From CAYRFF01 sp964436125 (GTDB lineage Bacteria > Bacteroidota > Bacteroidia > Chitinophagales > Saprospiraceae), in NCBI GenBank assembly GCA_964436125.1, contig CAYTBT010000014.1, positions 16,246 to 80,245 of the forward strand: 64,000 bases of DNA, read 5' to 3'. The translations under genes and the position numbers were made by a program. The notes beneath the pieces are model-generated. The model was not told where the DNA came from. It worked only from the letters and a program-made list of their open reading frames with translations, and made no database searches. The stretch's first letter is position 1. Each line of letters starts with the position of its first letter. Positions 1 to 7,754 of this stretch are shown piece after piece.

Positions 1-200
1 ACAGAAGCTACCTCCGCTTGTCGTATGTGTCTCGTCTTCACCTCAACAAATACCAGCACATCGCCTTCCATCGCTATAATATCCACCTCTGCATAAGAAG
101 CGTGATAATTCCGCTCTAGAATTGTAAATTTTAGCTTCCGCAAATGCGCTATCGCAAGTTCCTCACCCCATTCTCCGATACTTTGCATAGATTTGCTCAT
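1..200 (-). CDS. yraN: YraN/UPF0102 family nuclease-like protein (partial)
   Basis: The first 66 codons of a minus-strand gene are present; the rest lies beyond the left edge of the window. The product starts MSKSMQSIGEWGEE and then shows the family landmarks GEELAIAHL, LERNYH, AEVDIIA and VFVEVKTR. These belong to the UPF0102 family, whose fold resembles restriction and Holliday-junction nucleases. The acidic and lysine residues of that fold are visible as E-D in EVDII and E-x-K in VEVKTR. The cellular role of the family is poorly known. The gene is divergent from the isomerase at 232. Codons 16-20 contain a copy of the 13-base word discussed in the findings. Confidence 0.85.
   Translation of the reverse strand, partial: MSKSMQSIGEWGEELAIAHLRKLKFTILERNYHASYAEVDIIAMEGDVLVFVEVKTRHIRQAEVAS
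134..146 (+). repeat. Dispersed 13-mer GCTTCCGCAAATG, copy 1
   Basis: Exact copy inside yraN. On the coding strand it is read CAT TTG CGG AAG C (His-Leu-Arg-Lys). Confidence 0.8.
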
Positions 201-227
201 CTTTTTTCCTAGGATTGCTTATACTTG
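192..227 (+). promoter_or_regulatory. Possible promoter of the isomerase gene
   Basis: TTTG at 192-195 and TATACTTG at 220-227 resemble the Bacteroidota TTTG / TAnnTTTG boxes. The spacer is 24 bases instead of about 20, and the -7 box has one mismatch. The box ends 5 bases before the preferred ATG, so a transcript from here would be nearly leaderless. Weak call. Confidence 0.3.
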
Positions 228-231
228 CGTT

Positions 232-1245
232 ATGAATACAAAAAACACATACTCTTCAATGGATGAGATGATAAATCAATTCCCATCGCAATTGAAGGAG
301 GCACTCAAGATAGTAGAAAATAGTGACTTTTCTGCAATTGTAGCAGAGAAGATTAAGAACATTCTCATTGTCGGTATGGGCGGATCGGGCATCGGCGGAG
401 ATTTTGCGCAAGCGATATGCCGAGAAAGCTCTACAATACCGATTGTCGTGAATAAGCGGTATGGAATTCCAGGCTGGGTGAGTAAAAACACACTCGTTAT
501 CTGTAATTCATACTCGGGCAATACGGAAGAGACTCTCAATGCTTATGCGATGGCGATGGAGAAGAGTGCGCAGCTCATTTGCGTAAGCTCAGGAGGAAAA
601 ATCATCGAGAATGCAAGAAAAAATAAGCAAGCCTATGTTCAAGTGCCTGGAAATTATGTTTCACCGAGGGCATGTCTCGGATATAGTCTCATTGCGCAAC
701 TCGGGGTTCTAGATTACTTGAATCTGACGCCAGATGGCTGGCGAGCTCAAGTACAGGCTGCGATTGAGCGCATACAACGAGAGAAAGAAGATATTCATCA
801 ACGCTCGGAACAGATTGCCATGATGGTAGAAGGAAAGCGTATTGTAATTTATGCTGAGGATACGATGGAGCCGCTTGCGCTGCGCTGGAGGCAACAGATT
901 AATGAAAATGCCAAGGCACTCTGCTGGCATAATGTCATTCCGGAGATGAATCATAATGAACTTGTGGGATGGCGCAATGAAGAAGATATTGCGGTGCTCT
1001 ATCTACGGAGTAAATTTAATGCTTCTCGGAATGCGTTGAGAATGGATATCACCAAGGAAATTACGGGAACTTATGCGGCTTCTACTATCGAGCTTTACGG
1101 AAAAGGCGATAGTTTTATCGAGCAGCTTTTTTACCTCGTGCATCTGGGGGACTGGATGTCTTATGAGCTTGCAATCCTCAAGAATCGCAACGTCGTGGAG
1201 GTTAAGGTCATTGATTATTTAAAGTCAGAACTTGCTAAATATTAA
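232..1245 (+). CDS. Bifunctional phosphoglucose/phosphomannose isomerase
   Basis: A cytoplasmic sugar-phosphate isomerase of the SIS superfamily, interconverting glucose-6-P or mannose-6-P with fructose-6-P at the entry to glycolysis and sugar-nucleotide synthesis. The first SIS domain begins near residue 45 with ILIVGMGGSGIGGDFA, followed by the NSYSGNTEET phosphate-binding loop. The conserved PRACLGYS and WHNVIPEMNHNE segments, the latter with the catalytic-type Glu/His, are typical of the archaeal/Bacteroidota bifunctional PGI/PMI family. The length of 337 residues fits. The frame is open from 193, but starting at MNTKNTYSS (232) removes an uncharacteristic leader. fabG follows after only 5 bases, so the two are probably co-transcribed. 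Confidence 0.85.
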   Translation: MNTKNTYSSMDEMINQFPSQLKEALKIVENSDFSAIVAEKIKNILIVGMGGSGIGGDFAQAICRESSTIPIVVNKRYGIPGWVSKNTLVICNSYSGNTEETLNAYAMAMEKSAQLICVSSGGKIIENARKNKQAYVQVPGNYVSPRACLGYSLIAQLGVLDYLNLTPDGWRAQVQAAIERIQREKEDIHQRSEQIAMMVEGKRIVIYAEDTMEPLALRWRQQINENAKALCWHNVIPEMNHNELVGWRNEEDIAVLYLRSKFNASRNALRMDITKEITGTYAASTIELYGKGDSFIEQLFYLVHLGDWMSYELAILKNRNVVEVKVIDYLKSELAKY

Positions 1246-1250
1246 TACAA

Positions 1251-1997
1251 ATGAAGTTATTACAAGAAAAAATAATTTTAATCACGGGTGGTTCTCGTGG
1301 AATCGGCGAGGCAATTGTGCGCGAGCTTGTAAAACAAGAAGCAACCGTAATTTTCACCTATCGTTCTTCAGCAGAAAGAGCTATGAATATTCTCAATGAG
1401 CTCATTGATGAAGATTATAAAGTCGATGCTTTTCAGTCTGATGCGTCTGATTTCACTGCTGCAGGTGAGCTAATCTCGGAAGTTGTAGAAAAATATGGGA
1501 GAATTGATGTCCTCGTCAATAATGCCGGCATCACGCAAGATAATCTTATGCTCCGCATGAAAGAAGAACAGTGGGACAAGGTTATTGAGGTAAATCTGAA
1601 GTCCGTTTTCAACCTCACTAAACACGTATTGCGTCCGATGATGAGGCAACGTAGTGGATCGATAATCAATATCAGTTCCGTCGTCGGAGTCTTCGGGAAT
1701 GCCGGACAAGCCAATTATGCGGCCTCCAAGGCCGGTGTTATCGGCTTCACCAAGTCCATCGCCAAGGAGGTCGGTTCCCGCAATATCCGCTGTAATGCCA
1801 TCGCTCCAGGTTTCATCGCCACAGAAATGACTGATGAACTCGACGAGGCAACCAAGAAAGAATACTTCAGCAATATTCCTTTAAAACGATTCGGTAATAC
1901 CAGTGAAGTCGCCGACGCCGTCACATTCCTCGGCTCTGATATGTCATCCTATATCACAGGACAGACCTTGAGTGTGTGCGGAGGGTTGAATATTTAA
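1251..1997 (+). CDS. fabG: 3-oxoacyl-[acyl-carrier-protein] reductase
   Basis: An NADPH-dependent reductase of the fatty-acid elongation cycle in the cytoplasm. The classical short-chain dehydrogenase landmarks are in order: TGGSRGIGEA cofactor loop (residues 12-21), NNAGITQDN (about 90), the catalytic Ser in INISSVVG, and YAASKAG with the catalytic Tyr and Lys. The C-terminal IAPGFIATEMT and SSYITGQTLSVCGGL segments are typical of FabG rather than of general SDRs. The length of 248 residues matches the family. It lies 5 bases after the isomerase gene. acpP, fabF and accA of the same pathway lie elsewhere in this window. Confidence 0.88.
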   Translation: MKLLQEKIILITGGSRGIGEAIVRELVKQEATVIFTYRSSAERAMNILNELIDEDYKVDAFQSDASDFTAAGELISEVVEKYGRIDVLVNNAGITQDNLMLRMKEEQWDKVIEVNLKSVFNLTKHVLRPMMRQRSGSIINISSVVGVFGNAGQANYAASKAGVIGFTKSIAKEVGSRNIRCNAIAPGFIATEMTDELDEATKKEYFSNIPLKRFGNTSEVADAVTFLGSDMSSYITGQTLSVCGGLNI

Positions 1998-2006
1998 GGC
2001 TGAGGC

Positions 2007-2056
2007 CTCAAGGCGAGACTGTGAGCGCAGTGAACTAGCGAGACCTAGTCCGCCGA
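2007..2056 (+). repeat. Dispersed intergenic repeat, copy A
   Basis: CTCAAGGCGAGACT at the left and GACCTAGTCCGCCGA at the right recur with a different middle at 18955-19013. This copy sits just behind fabG, in the otherwise featureless 361-base gap before 2359. Confidence 0.6.
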
Positions 2057-2358
2057 AGGCGTGATTGTGGGCTCAAGGTGCGGACTTCTTAAAATTTTGG
2101 TTCACAATATTGAAAACCCTTGCTCAGATTCCACTGCCTAGATAGACACCGTAATGCAATGCCTTCTAGCCAAGATCAAACTATATCAAGAATTGAAATA
2201 GGAGAAAATTATCAAACTTACCTTTCAAAGAAGTTGCTATTTCTCTACATATTCAGAGCAGCTTAAGGCTCCGCAATTGTAATATTCTAAATAGGCAATG
2301 CTCGCTTCGATAGAGTTTCATTATTACATCGTTCTATCAGTTATGAAAATCCAATACA

Positions 2359-3105
2359 TTAATTGGCTCCCATAGAAAAACGAGTTCCTATTCCTACAAA
2401 GCGATTAATTAAATCAGGATTAAAATTGTTGCCTTGTGGCATAAAATGAATCGAGCCATATAAAAGGAGCTCAATATTGGGTGCTATTTCATAATTCACT
2501 TCTAGGCGGACTGGAATATGATAATATAAATATTTCACTCGCCTAGAGATCTGTAACAATAAGACCTCGCCAGTATTAGAGACAATATTGTATCCTGAAA
2601 TCATATCCATATCATCAGCTATACCTAGCCCTAATCCAATACCAAATGATGCTTCCCATCGCGATGTATGTATGAGATCATAATTATATAGCACTGACAA
2701 TACATAATCATGACGAAAATCCTTTTTCTTAGGTTCATATTGTTTCAAGTAGAAATCATAATCCTCCCAGAACATCCTAGGGGAAACAAGCCCACCAAAG
2801 TCAGAACCATATTCTCCTTGAAAATAATCTAAACTAGATGCAAAATCAGAGTTCATAGGGCTCCCATTATCATCGTAAAATTGCCCGCCTTTTATAACAT
2901 AAACAGTAGAAATCCGGAGATATGTCGTAATTGAACTACGTTCAGTTAACCTAAACTCACCTCCCATCCCCAAATTATATCCTCGGCCTCTATTGTAAGA
3001 AAACCCTCCTTCTGCACTCAGTGAAAATGTAGATTGTGCTATGCCTGACAGGCTCATCATAATCATAAGAAAAGCCATTATATATCGAGTAAATAATTGT
3101 AACAT
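2359..3105 (-). CDS. Outer-membrane beta-barrel protein, hypothetical (paralogue 1)
   Basis: I do not recognise a named family. The 248-residue product has an N-terminal signal peptide (hydrophobic MAFLMIMMSLSGIAQ, likely cleaved after AQ). The body alternates polar and aromatic residues as in small outer-membrane barrels: GGFSYNRGRGYNLGMGGEFRL, RWEASFGIGLGLGI, YLYYHIPVRLEVNYEI. It ends RFVGIGTRFSMG. The gene upstream (3108-3842) encodes a protein of similar length and layout, sharing FSLGLGLGLG-type and KYLYY segments, so the pair looks like a tandem duplication. Only two bases separate the genes, implying one transcript. No catalytic motif is visible; a structural, receptor or porin role is possible. 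Confidence 0.65.
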   Translation of the reverse strand: MLQLFTRYIMAFLMIMMSLSGIAQSTFSLSAEGGFSYNRGRGYNLGMGGEFRLTERSSITTYLRISTVYVIKGGQFYDDNGSPMNSDFASSLDYFQGEYGSDFGGLVSPRMFWEDYDFYLKQYEPKKKDFRHDYVLSVLYNYDLIHTSRWEASFGIGLGLGIADDMDMISGYNIVSNTGEVLLLQISRRVKYLYYHIPVRLEVNYEIAPNIELLLYGSIHFMPQGNNFNPDLINRFVGIGTRFSMGAN

Positions 3106-3107
3106 AA

Positions 3108-3842
3108 TTATATTTTAAGGTTTAATCCTAGGCCAAAAATTGCCCTAATTCTATTTCCAAAGTTTTCCCCGGATGGAATAAAGTCAAGCCCTATGGGAAA
3201 ATACAATTCAAGTTGTTCATTTAAACTATAAGCAATCTCTGCCCTTGAATTATAGCTGTAGTATAAATATTTAGCATGTTTAAAGATCTTATGATCGATA
3301 TAAACATCTTTTCCTGTCCTTATATCAGAATAAAGTCGTGTAAAAGCATAGTGGTTGATTGATTCTTGCGAGACTCCAAGGCCAAGACCTAAACCCAAAG
3401 AAAATCGCCAGGTAGAATTATCTATAAGATTGTAATTAAAAAGAAAATAGAGTACTTTAAGTGATTGTGTTGTCTTTCCAGGTTGAAATTGTACAATACC
3501 ATTATCTTTATATTTCAACAATAAATCATCATCAACTTGTGCGATCCCAATCCCATTTGGTGCTTCTTTATAATCAACAACAGATTCTACTACAAGAACC
3601 TTTTCATTAATAAAAATAGACATATTTTGTACCGAGCCGTATGAATTGGTCATATTGACGCCACCAGTGATAAACATTCGATCTGACAAGGAATACGACA
3701 GATTGGCTGAAACTCCATATCCGAGATATAGACTTCCACCTAAAGTCGCATGTACTCCCAATGCAATTTTATTGCCTTGAGCCATAATGAGGTTACAAGC
3801 AAGCAAAGCAAGTATTAAAGTGTAAAAATATTTTTGTTTCAT
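3108..3842 (-). CDS. Outer-membrane beta-barrel protein, hypothetical (paralogue 2)
   Basis: A 244-residue protein with a signal peptide (YFYTLILALLACNLIMAQ) and barrel-like strands such as LGGSLYLGYGVSANLSYSL, WRFSLGLGLGLGVS and RAIFGLGLNLKI. It shares architecture with its downstream neighbour: the YNYDLI/FNYNLI plus W-R-x-S-x-G-L-G-L-G block and the KYLYY block. The two therefore appear to be paralogues. A hairpin terminator lies between this gene and the lipoprotein gene upstream, yet only about 60 bases separate the coding regions. Expression by read-through or from an overlapping promoter is possible. No function can be assigned beyond probable outer-membrane location. Confidence 0.65.
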   Translation of the reverse strand: MKQKYFYTLILALLACNLIMAQGNKIALGVHATLGGSLYLGYGVSANLSYSLSDRMFITGGVNMTNSYGSVQNMSIFINEKVLVVESVVDYKEAPNGIGIAQVDDDLLLKYKDNGIVQFQPGKTTQSLKVLYFLFNYNLIDNSTWRFSLGLGLGLGVSQESINHYAFTRLYSDIRTGKDVYIDHKIFKHAKYLYYSYNSRAEIAYSLNEQLELYFPIGLDFIPSGENFGNRIRAIFGLGLNLKI

Positions 3843-3862
3843 ATTTCATTTTTAAAATAAAA

Positions 3863-3894
3863 ATCCTGCAATCACCATCTGGCAATTGCAGGAT
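3863..3894 (-). terminator. Intrinsic terminator of the lipoprotein gene
   Basis: Perfect 10-bp inverted repeat ATCCTGCAAT / ATTGCAGGAT with a 12-base loop. On the minus strand it is followed by a T-rich tract (TTTTATTTT). It lies just after the stop of the gene at 3904. Confidence 0.7.
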
Positions 3895-3903
3895 ATCGTT
3901 AAA

Positions 3904-5130
3904 TTAATGTTTCATTCGTTCAGTAATAAAGAACCCACCTTCATTATAATCAAATACCTTATATTCCTCACCGTCACAATATTCATCTTCATAGAATAAA
4001 GTAATATCACCAATATGATCATCACCTCGTCCAAATTCAATATTGGTGGCTTTGACTCCCACTTCAGCAATTCCTACATTAAAAGATACGCTGACAGACA
4101 ATTTCCCAGTAGGCCACCACTGATTATCTGTCTCAGTCCACACAACATACCAATATTTCCCATGAATTTCAGGCTCCCAATTTGTTATATCTAAATTGCA
4201 GACATAATTGGGCCCTAATGAACCCATATAATGAGCAGTTGATGCCCTCCTATATCTCCTTAAATTCTGTGAATTATTATCCCAGATAACATAAGTTCCG
4301 ACTATCTCTACCTTTGGAAGATACCACCATGTTTCAAATTGCTTCACCACATCTAAGCCAGTAAACCTATATCCGTAAAACATATCTCTCCTATCAAAAC
4401 ACGTCCTTTCTATTGCGTTATCCGGGCACTCATCACAGATCCCACGTGTACTCACCACTGTAGTATCAACCGACGGCCCTACAGGACCTGGCCCACCGGG
4501 ACCGACACCGGCTAGCTTATCCATAGCCGTAAGTACATCAGTAAACTTATACAAGTCCCATCCTGAAATAGTATTAACAGGAGAAAATTCTGTGCTCAAA
4601 TTTGTTGGAATACTTTCACCTGACAAAAATTTATCTGTCGCAGGGTTTACAGCCTTCAAGCTTTCGTTATATTTTAATACGCAGTACCTAGTTGTAGTAT
4701 CAAATATCGCAGAAATTTTCACTAGCTTACCTGAACTATCATACGCTTCAAGACTATCAGTTACAGATACGTTTGTATCAAGTAGTACTGTGTAATCGAT
4801 GTTTGAAATATGTGTACTCAGAGATTCAGTATCTGAGAAAAAACTATACGATGGATAAGCTACTGTAAGTAATGGGGAAGCGGATGTAATGGAATCAATT
4901 ACTGAAGACCTTAATATATTATCTTCAAGTCTATGAAATAAAAATTCTTCAATTCCTTGATCTTTTATTATTGATGTAATCTGAGAAACTCCTTCATCTG
5001 TTGATTGTAGGTGAGACAACAAAGTCCCAGCTCTTTTAAATGTTTTATGTTGCTGTCGGTCATTCAGTTCCTGTTGTATCCCGAGTTCATTCTCCATACA
5101 TCCTTGGAACATAATTATACTGAAAATCAA
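3904..5130 (-). CDS. Putative phase-variable surface lipoprotein, unknown function
   Basis: No family recognised. The frame is 408 residues if a TTG at 5130 is used, giving MIFSIIMFQGC with a lipobox-like MFQGC but no charged n-region. In frame upstream the sequence continues E-W-R-S-I-A-L-L-I-F-S, a far better lipoprotein signal. That part has no in-frame ATG in the present state. The only nearby ATG (5213-5211) is followed by six 10-bp repeats and is 83 bases from the TTG, hence out of frame, ending at TAG after 25 codons. Seven or four repeats would join it to the lipoprotein. The mature protein has a GPGGPGPVGP linker near residue 215 and a Trp/Tyr-rich C-terminal half with several Cys. 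A terminator follows; two beta-barrel genes lie downstream. Confidence 0.6.
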   Translation of the reverse strand: MIFSIIMFQGCMENELGIQQELNDRQQHKTFKRAGTLLSHLQSTDEGVSQITSIIKDQGIEEFLFHRLEDNILRSSVIDSITSASPLLTVAYPSYSFFSDTESLSTHISNIDYTVLLDTNVSVTDSLEAYDSSGKLVKISAIFDTTTRYCVLKYNESLKAVNPATDKFLSGESIPTNLSTEFSPVNTISGWDLYKFTDVLTAMDKLAGVGPGGPGPVGPSVDTTVVSTRGICDECPDNAIERTCFDRRDMFYGYRFTGLDVVKQFETWWYLPKVEIVGTYVIWDNNSQNLRRYRRASTAHYMGSLGPNYVCNLDITNWEPEIHGKYWYVVWTETDNQWWPTGKLSVSVSFNVGIAEVGVKATNIEFGRGDDHIGDITLFYEDEYCDGEEYKVFDYNEGGFFITERMKH

Positions 5131-5150
5131 TAAGGCTATAGAACGCCATT

Positions 5151-5210
5151 CCTTTTGTCTCCTTTTGTCTCCTTTTGTCTCCTTTTGTCTCCTTTTGTCT
5201 CCTTTTGTCT
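5151..5210 (-). repeat. Six tandem 10-bp repeats, putative phase-variation tract
   Basis: Six perfect copies of AGACAAAAGG (minus strand) directly after an ATG at 5213-5211. Three repeats encode the decapeptide RQKETKGDKR. Because 10 is not a multiple of 3, gain or loss of a unit changes the frame linking this ATG to the lipoprotein at 3904. Four or seven copies are in frame; five or six are not. Confidence 0.85.
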
Positions 5211-5243
5211 CATATAAAACTAATTTTTAGGTTAATAATGAAG

Positions 5244-5275
5244 CAAAAATATTCAATCAATATAACAATTCCAAA
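5244..5275 (-). promoter_or_regulatory. Bacteroidota-type promoter of the lipoprotein gene
   Basis: On the minus strand TTTG (5275-5272), a 20-base spacer, then TATTTTTG (5251-5244) match the TTTG-N20-TAnnTTTG consensus exactly. Initiation near 5237 would leave a leader of about 24 bases before the ATG at 5213, supporting that ATG as the intended start. Confidence 0.7.
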
Positions 5276-5280
5276 TTTCA

Positions 5281-5642
5281 GGACAACTTTATAGTAAATA
5301 CTTCTTACTTTTATGGAATAACCAATTAAGTCAACTTGTGAATAAGCTTACCTATCTATTACCACTATCTTGATAATTTTAGTTGCCTTGTCTATTAAAT
5401 TGAATTATTTAAGTCTGATTATTTCAATGGAAAGAAAGTTCAAGAAAACACCTTGACAAGTTGTTCCCCATGCATGTATCATTTCCGGCAGCACCTTCCT
5501 CATTCTGAACTATCCCTAGCGAGCTCGTATATGGATTCTCTGCGTAAGTTCATTACCAAGACATATCCCTCTTTATTCCTTTCAAGCCCTTTTACTTCTG
5601 AATTACTCCATCATCCACAGCCTTTCCGTCATCACGAGACAA
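5281..5642. other. Intergenic, nothing recognised
   Basis: About 360 bases between the lipoprotein promoter and the end of the PspC gene. I see no coding region, RNA gene or convincing hairpin. Confidence 0.5.
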
Positions 5643-6311
5643 CTATTTCTTCTTCCAGTCCGAGCTCATATCCTCAAATTTCTTCCCGAGATCATTGATT
5701 TCTTCTTCAATTTTATTCCCGATAGATCTGATATTAATCTCTTCACCTCGCATAGCTAGCCTGTCGGAAGCCGTCCTGGCCTTGGGCATTATTATCCATA
5801 AGATAATATAGAGGATACCACTTGAGAAACCAGCAAAAAGTAGCAAGACAAATAAAATCCGGAGCCACACTGGATCATTAATCCCGAAGTATGCACTCAG
5901 CCCGCCACATACACCGGCTATTACCTGATTATCTGGATCCCTGAAAAGCTTCTTCCCCACACTATATCTGTATGCTTTCTCCTGTCGAGTATTGTCTTCA
6001 TAACTCGTCCTGCTTTTATCCTCACTTTCTTCTGCAGTGGCATATTCTTCATCAGCTTCAAACTGTTCAGGCCTCCCCAATCTCTCAATTGCTTTATCCA
6101 GAACATCCATATCTACTATTGTCTTCCCTTGCAGATGCTCGTGAAAAATCTCTGCCATCCTTATTTCAATGTCCTGAATTATTTCATCTTGCCCAGAGCT
6201 ACCAGCAAAGTGATTACTCACCGCATTGAGATATTCATTCAATTTCTTGTATGCATCATCATTCATAATGAAATGCACTCCACCGAGATTTATATTCTGT
6301 ACTTTATTCAT
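5643..6311 (-). CDS. PspC-domain membrane protein
   Basis: A 222-residue inner-membrane protein. The N-terminal ~115 residues are soluble and acidic, with the segment MNKVQNINLGGVHFIMNDDAYKKLNEYL typical of Bacteroidota PspC proteins. The PspC domain follows, KKLFRDPDNQVIAGVCGGLSAYFG, then two hydrophobic helices (ILFVLLLFAGFSSGILYIILWIIMP). A charged C-terminal tail ends in MSSDWKKK. PspC domains are named after the phage-shock response and sense or buffer envelope stress. The start at 6311 (MNKVQN) is preferred: its ATG overlaps the stop of the PadR gene by a few bases, suggesting translational coupling. PadR-PspC pairs are common in this phylum. Confidence 0.85.
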   Translation of the reverse strand: MNKVQNINLGGVHFIMNDDAYKKLNEYLNAVSNHFAGSSGQDEIIQDIEIRMAEIFHEHLQGKTIVDMDVLDKAIERLGRPEQFEADEEYATAEESEDKSRTSYEDNTRQEKAYRYSVGKKLFRDPDNQVIAGVCGGLSAYFGINDPVWLRILFVLLLFAGFSSGILYIILWIIMPKARTASDRLAMRGEEINIRSIGNKIEEEINDLGKKFEDMSSDWKKK

Positions 6312-6648
6312 CGCTATTATTATTTTGTGTTGCATGCTGAACCGCACGATTGAGATTATGCCATTTGTCTGAAAGCCTTCCTAGAAAATCAACCCCTTCA
6401 TCCGTAAGTTTATAATACTTCCTCGGTGGCCCACTCGTCGATTCTTTCCAGTAATAATCGAGTAATTCTCCATTTTTTAAGCGGTTAAGCAATGGATACA
6501 ATGTGCCTTCTACAACTATTAATTCAGCTTTCTTTAAACGCTCAATTATATCCGAGGCATATACCTCCTCCTTAGATATAATAGATAAGACACATAGTTC
6601 AAGCAGCCCTTTCCGCATCTGTGCTTCTATATTTTCAATCTTCATCAT
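6304..6648 (-). CDS. PadR family transcriptional regulator
   Basis: A compact winged-helix repressor of about 114 residues from MMKIENIEAQMRKGLLELCVLSIISK. The PadR signature follows: YASDIIERLKKAELIVVEGTLYPLLNRLKNGELLDYYWKES, then GPPRKYYKLTDEG, the wing. The start at 6648 is preferred over the longer open frame because a -7 box (TATATTTG) lies right before it. PadR proteins bind DNA as dimers and usually repress their own operon. A 27-bp palindrome at 6660-6686 overlaps the promoter and is the likely autoregulatory site. The gene is translationally coupled to the PspC gene, which is probably its main target. Confidence 0.88.
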   Translation of the reverse strand: MMKIENIEAQMRKGLLELCVLSIISKEEVYASDIIERLKKAELIVVEGTLYPLLNRLKNGELLDYYWKESTSGPPRKYYKLTDEGVDFLGRLSDKWHNLNRAVQHATQNNNSDE

Positions 6649-6652
6649 ATTA

Positions 6653-6686
6653 CAAATATAAGGTACTATGTTAAACAATGTACCTT
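6653..6686 (-). promoter_or_regulatory. PadR-pspC promoter with overlapping palindromic operator
   Basis: TATATTTG (minus strand, 6660-6653) matches the -7 consensus. Upstream of it lies an imperfect palindrome, 6660-6686, with perfect outer arms AAGGTAC / GTACCTT and inner arms TGTT / AACA around a central A. A repressor bound here would cover the region just upstream of the -7 box. No clear -33 TTTG is present. Confidence 0.6.
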
Positions 6687-6802
6687 TTTAAGGCAAGTTC
6701 TATATGAAAAGTTCTTGTCTTTCGACAAATGTGGGCTTTTTCCCGATGACGAGCTGTTGCCGAATGCTCTAGACTGCTTATCCTACTCTATTACATATAC
6801 AG

Positions 6803-6835
6803 AACAAGCCCAAAGGCTACGCCTTTGGGCTTGTT
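6803..6835 (-). terminator. Strong hairpin terminator
   Basis: A perfect 15-bp stem, AACAAGCCCAAAGGC / GCCTTTGGGCTTGTT, with a 3-base loop, about 30 bases after the stop of the lipoprotein gene at 6864. The stem could act in either direction. Confidence 0.75.
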
Positions 6836-6863
6836 TATACAGTATAATCTTCCGTTGAAGAAA

Positions 6864-7754
6864 TTACTTCTTCACAGAAAATGTATAGTAATCATCATTG
6901 GAATCTGCTTGTTCCGATGTCTTAATTACTACTACATCAGTAGCTTCAATTATGTAATACTTATCGCCATTTTTTACGATAAATACATCACCTGGTTGAA
7001 CAACATCCGATTCATCAACAGTAGCTGTTTCATCGTATAATTCAGCAATCTGTTCCTTGGTAGTAACCGCATCAAAATCACCATCATAAGGCATTAAGGT
7101 AGAACCATTGGCTGGGAGGATCTGCTGATACCAGTTATCTGCTGGATCAGAAGCACCGAAGTTAACACCTTTATCAACGATCTCCGCTTCAGCACTTGAA
7201 CGACTTACACTTGCGCTAGCCGCATCGTCAGCATCGAGGTCTAGACCTCCAGGCTCACGACCATCGGCATTCCACAAGAGATACATCGTATCCATTTCAA
7301 CTGGAGTCCCTTGAACTTCAGTAGTAATATCCAGCGTTACTGCAGCGGTATTTCCATCTACATCAACTACCTCAAATGCATAAGTATCTGTTACTTCTTC
7401 ATCGCTTAATTGTACAGCAAAGTCAAAGCTCACAGTCTGCTTCTGATCAGCACTTAAGTTGAATGGATTAGCTGCTTTTGATTCATTGTCAACTAGGAAG
7501 TCTTCTACCGGTAATTTCTCTCCATTACGGTAAACATAAACTCCGTTAAGGTCCGATTCACCTGCAGTGAATGTTACGGAAATAGGACCTAGGAATTTTC
7601 CAGGCTCAAATGTCTGATTTTCATAATCCGCTCCGAAATCTATCGTTGCAGTAGGATCATTATCAACAGTTATGGGATCATCAGGATTACAACTTGTCGT
7701 AATTACCATCAGACCTAACATTGCTATAAGTCCATATTTCATTAAATTCTTCAT
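6864..7754 (-). CDS. Putative lipoprotein, unknown function
   Basis: A 296-residue protein beginning MKNLMKYGLIAMLGLMVITTSCNPDD, a clear lipoprotein signal with lipobox ITTSC, so it is anchored in the outer or inner membrane by Cys22. The mature part starts with an acidic stretch DDPITVDNDPTATIDFG. It then looks like one Ig-like beta-sandwich (YENQTFEPGKFLGPISVTFTAGESDLNGVYVYRNGEKL...VTDTYAFEVVDVDGNTAAVTLDI). The second half resembles Bacteroidota cell-surface lipoproteins with YYIIEATDVVVIKTSEQADSNDDYYTFSVKK at the end. No named family is recognised. It is a single gene with its own strong terminator. Confidence 0.6.
   Translation of the reverse strand: MKNLMKYGLIAMLGLMVITTSCNPDDPITVDNDPTATIDFGADYENQTFEPGKFLGPISVTFTAGESDLNGVYVYRNGEKLPVEDFLVDNESKAANPFNLSADQKQTVSFDFAVQLSDEEVTDTYAFEVVDVDGNTAAVTLDITTEVQGTPVEMDTMYLLWNADGREPGGLDLDADDAASASVSRSSAEAEIVDKGVNFGASDPADNWYQQILPANGSTLMPYDGDFDAVTTKEQIAELYDETATVDESDVVQPGDVFIVKNGDKYYIIEATDVVVIKTSEQADSNDDYYTFSVKK

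Noticed and set aside
3108..5213. Lipoprotein and barrels considered as a SusC/SusD-type pair
   Set aside because: The barrels are only about 245 residues with no plug or TonB box, and the lipoprotein lacks SusD helical repeats.
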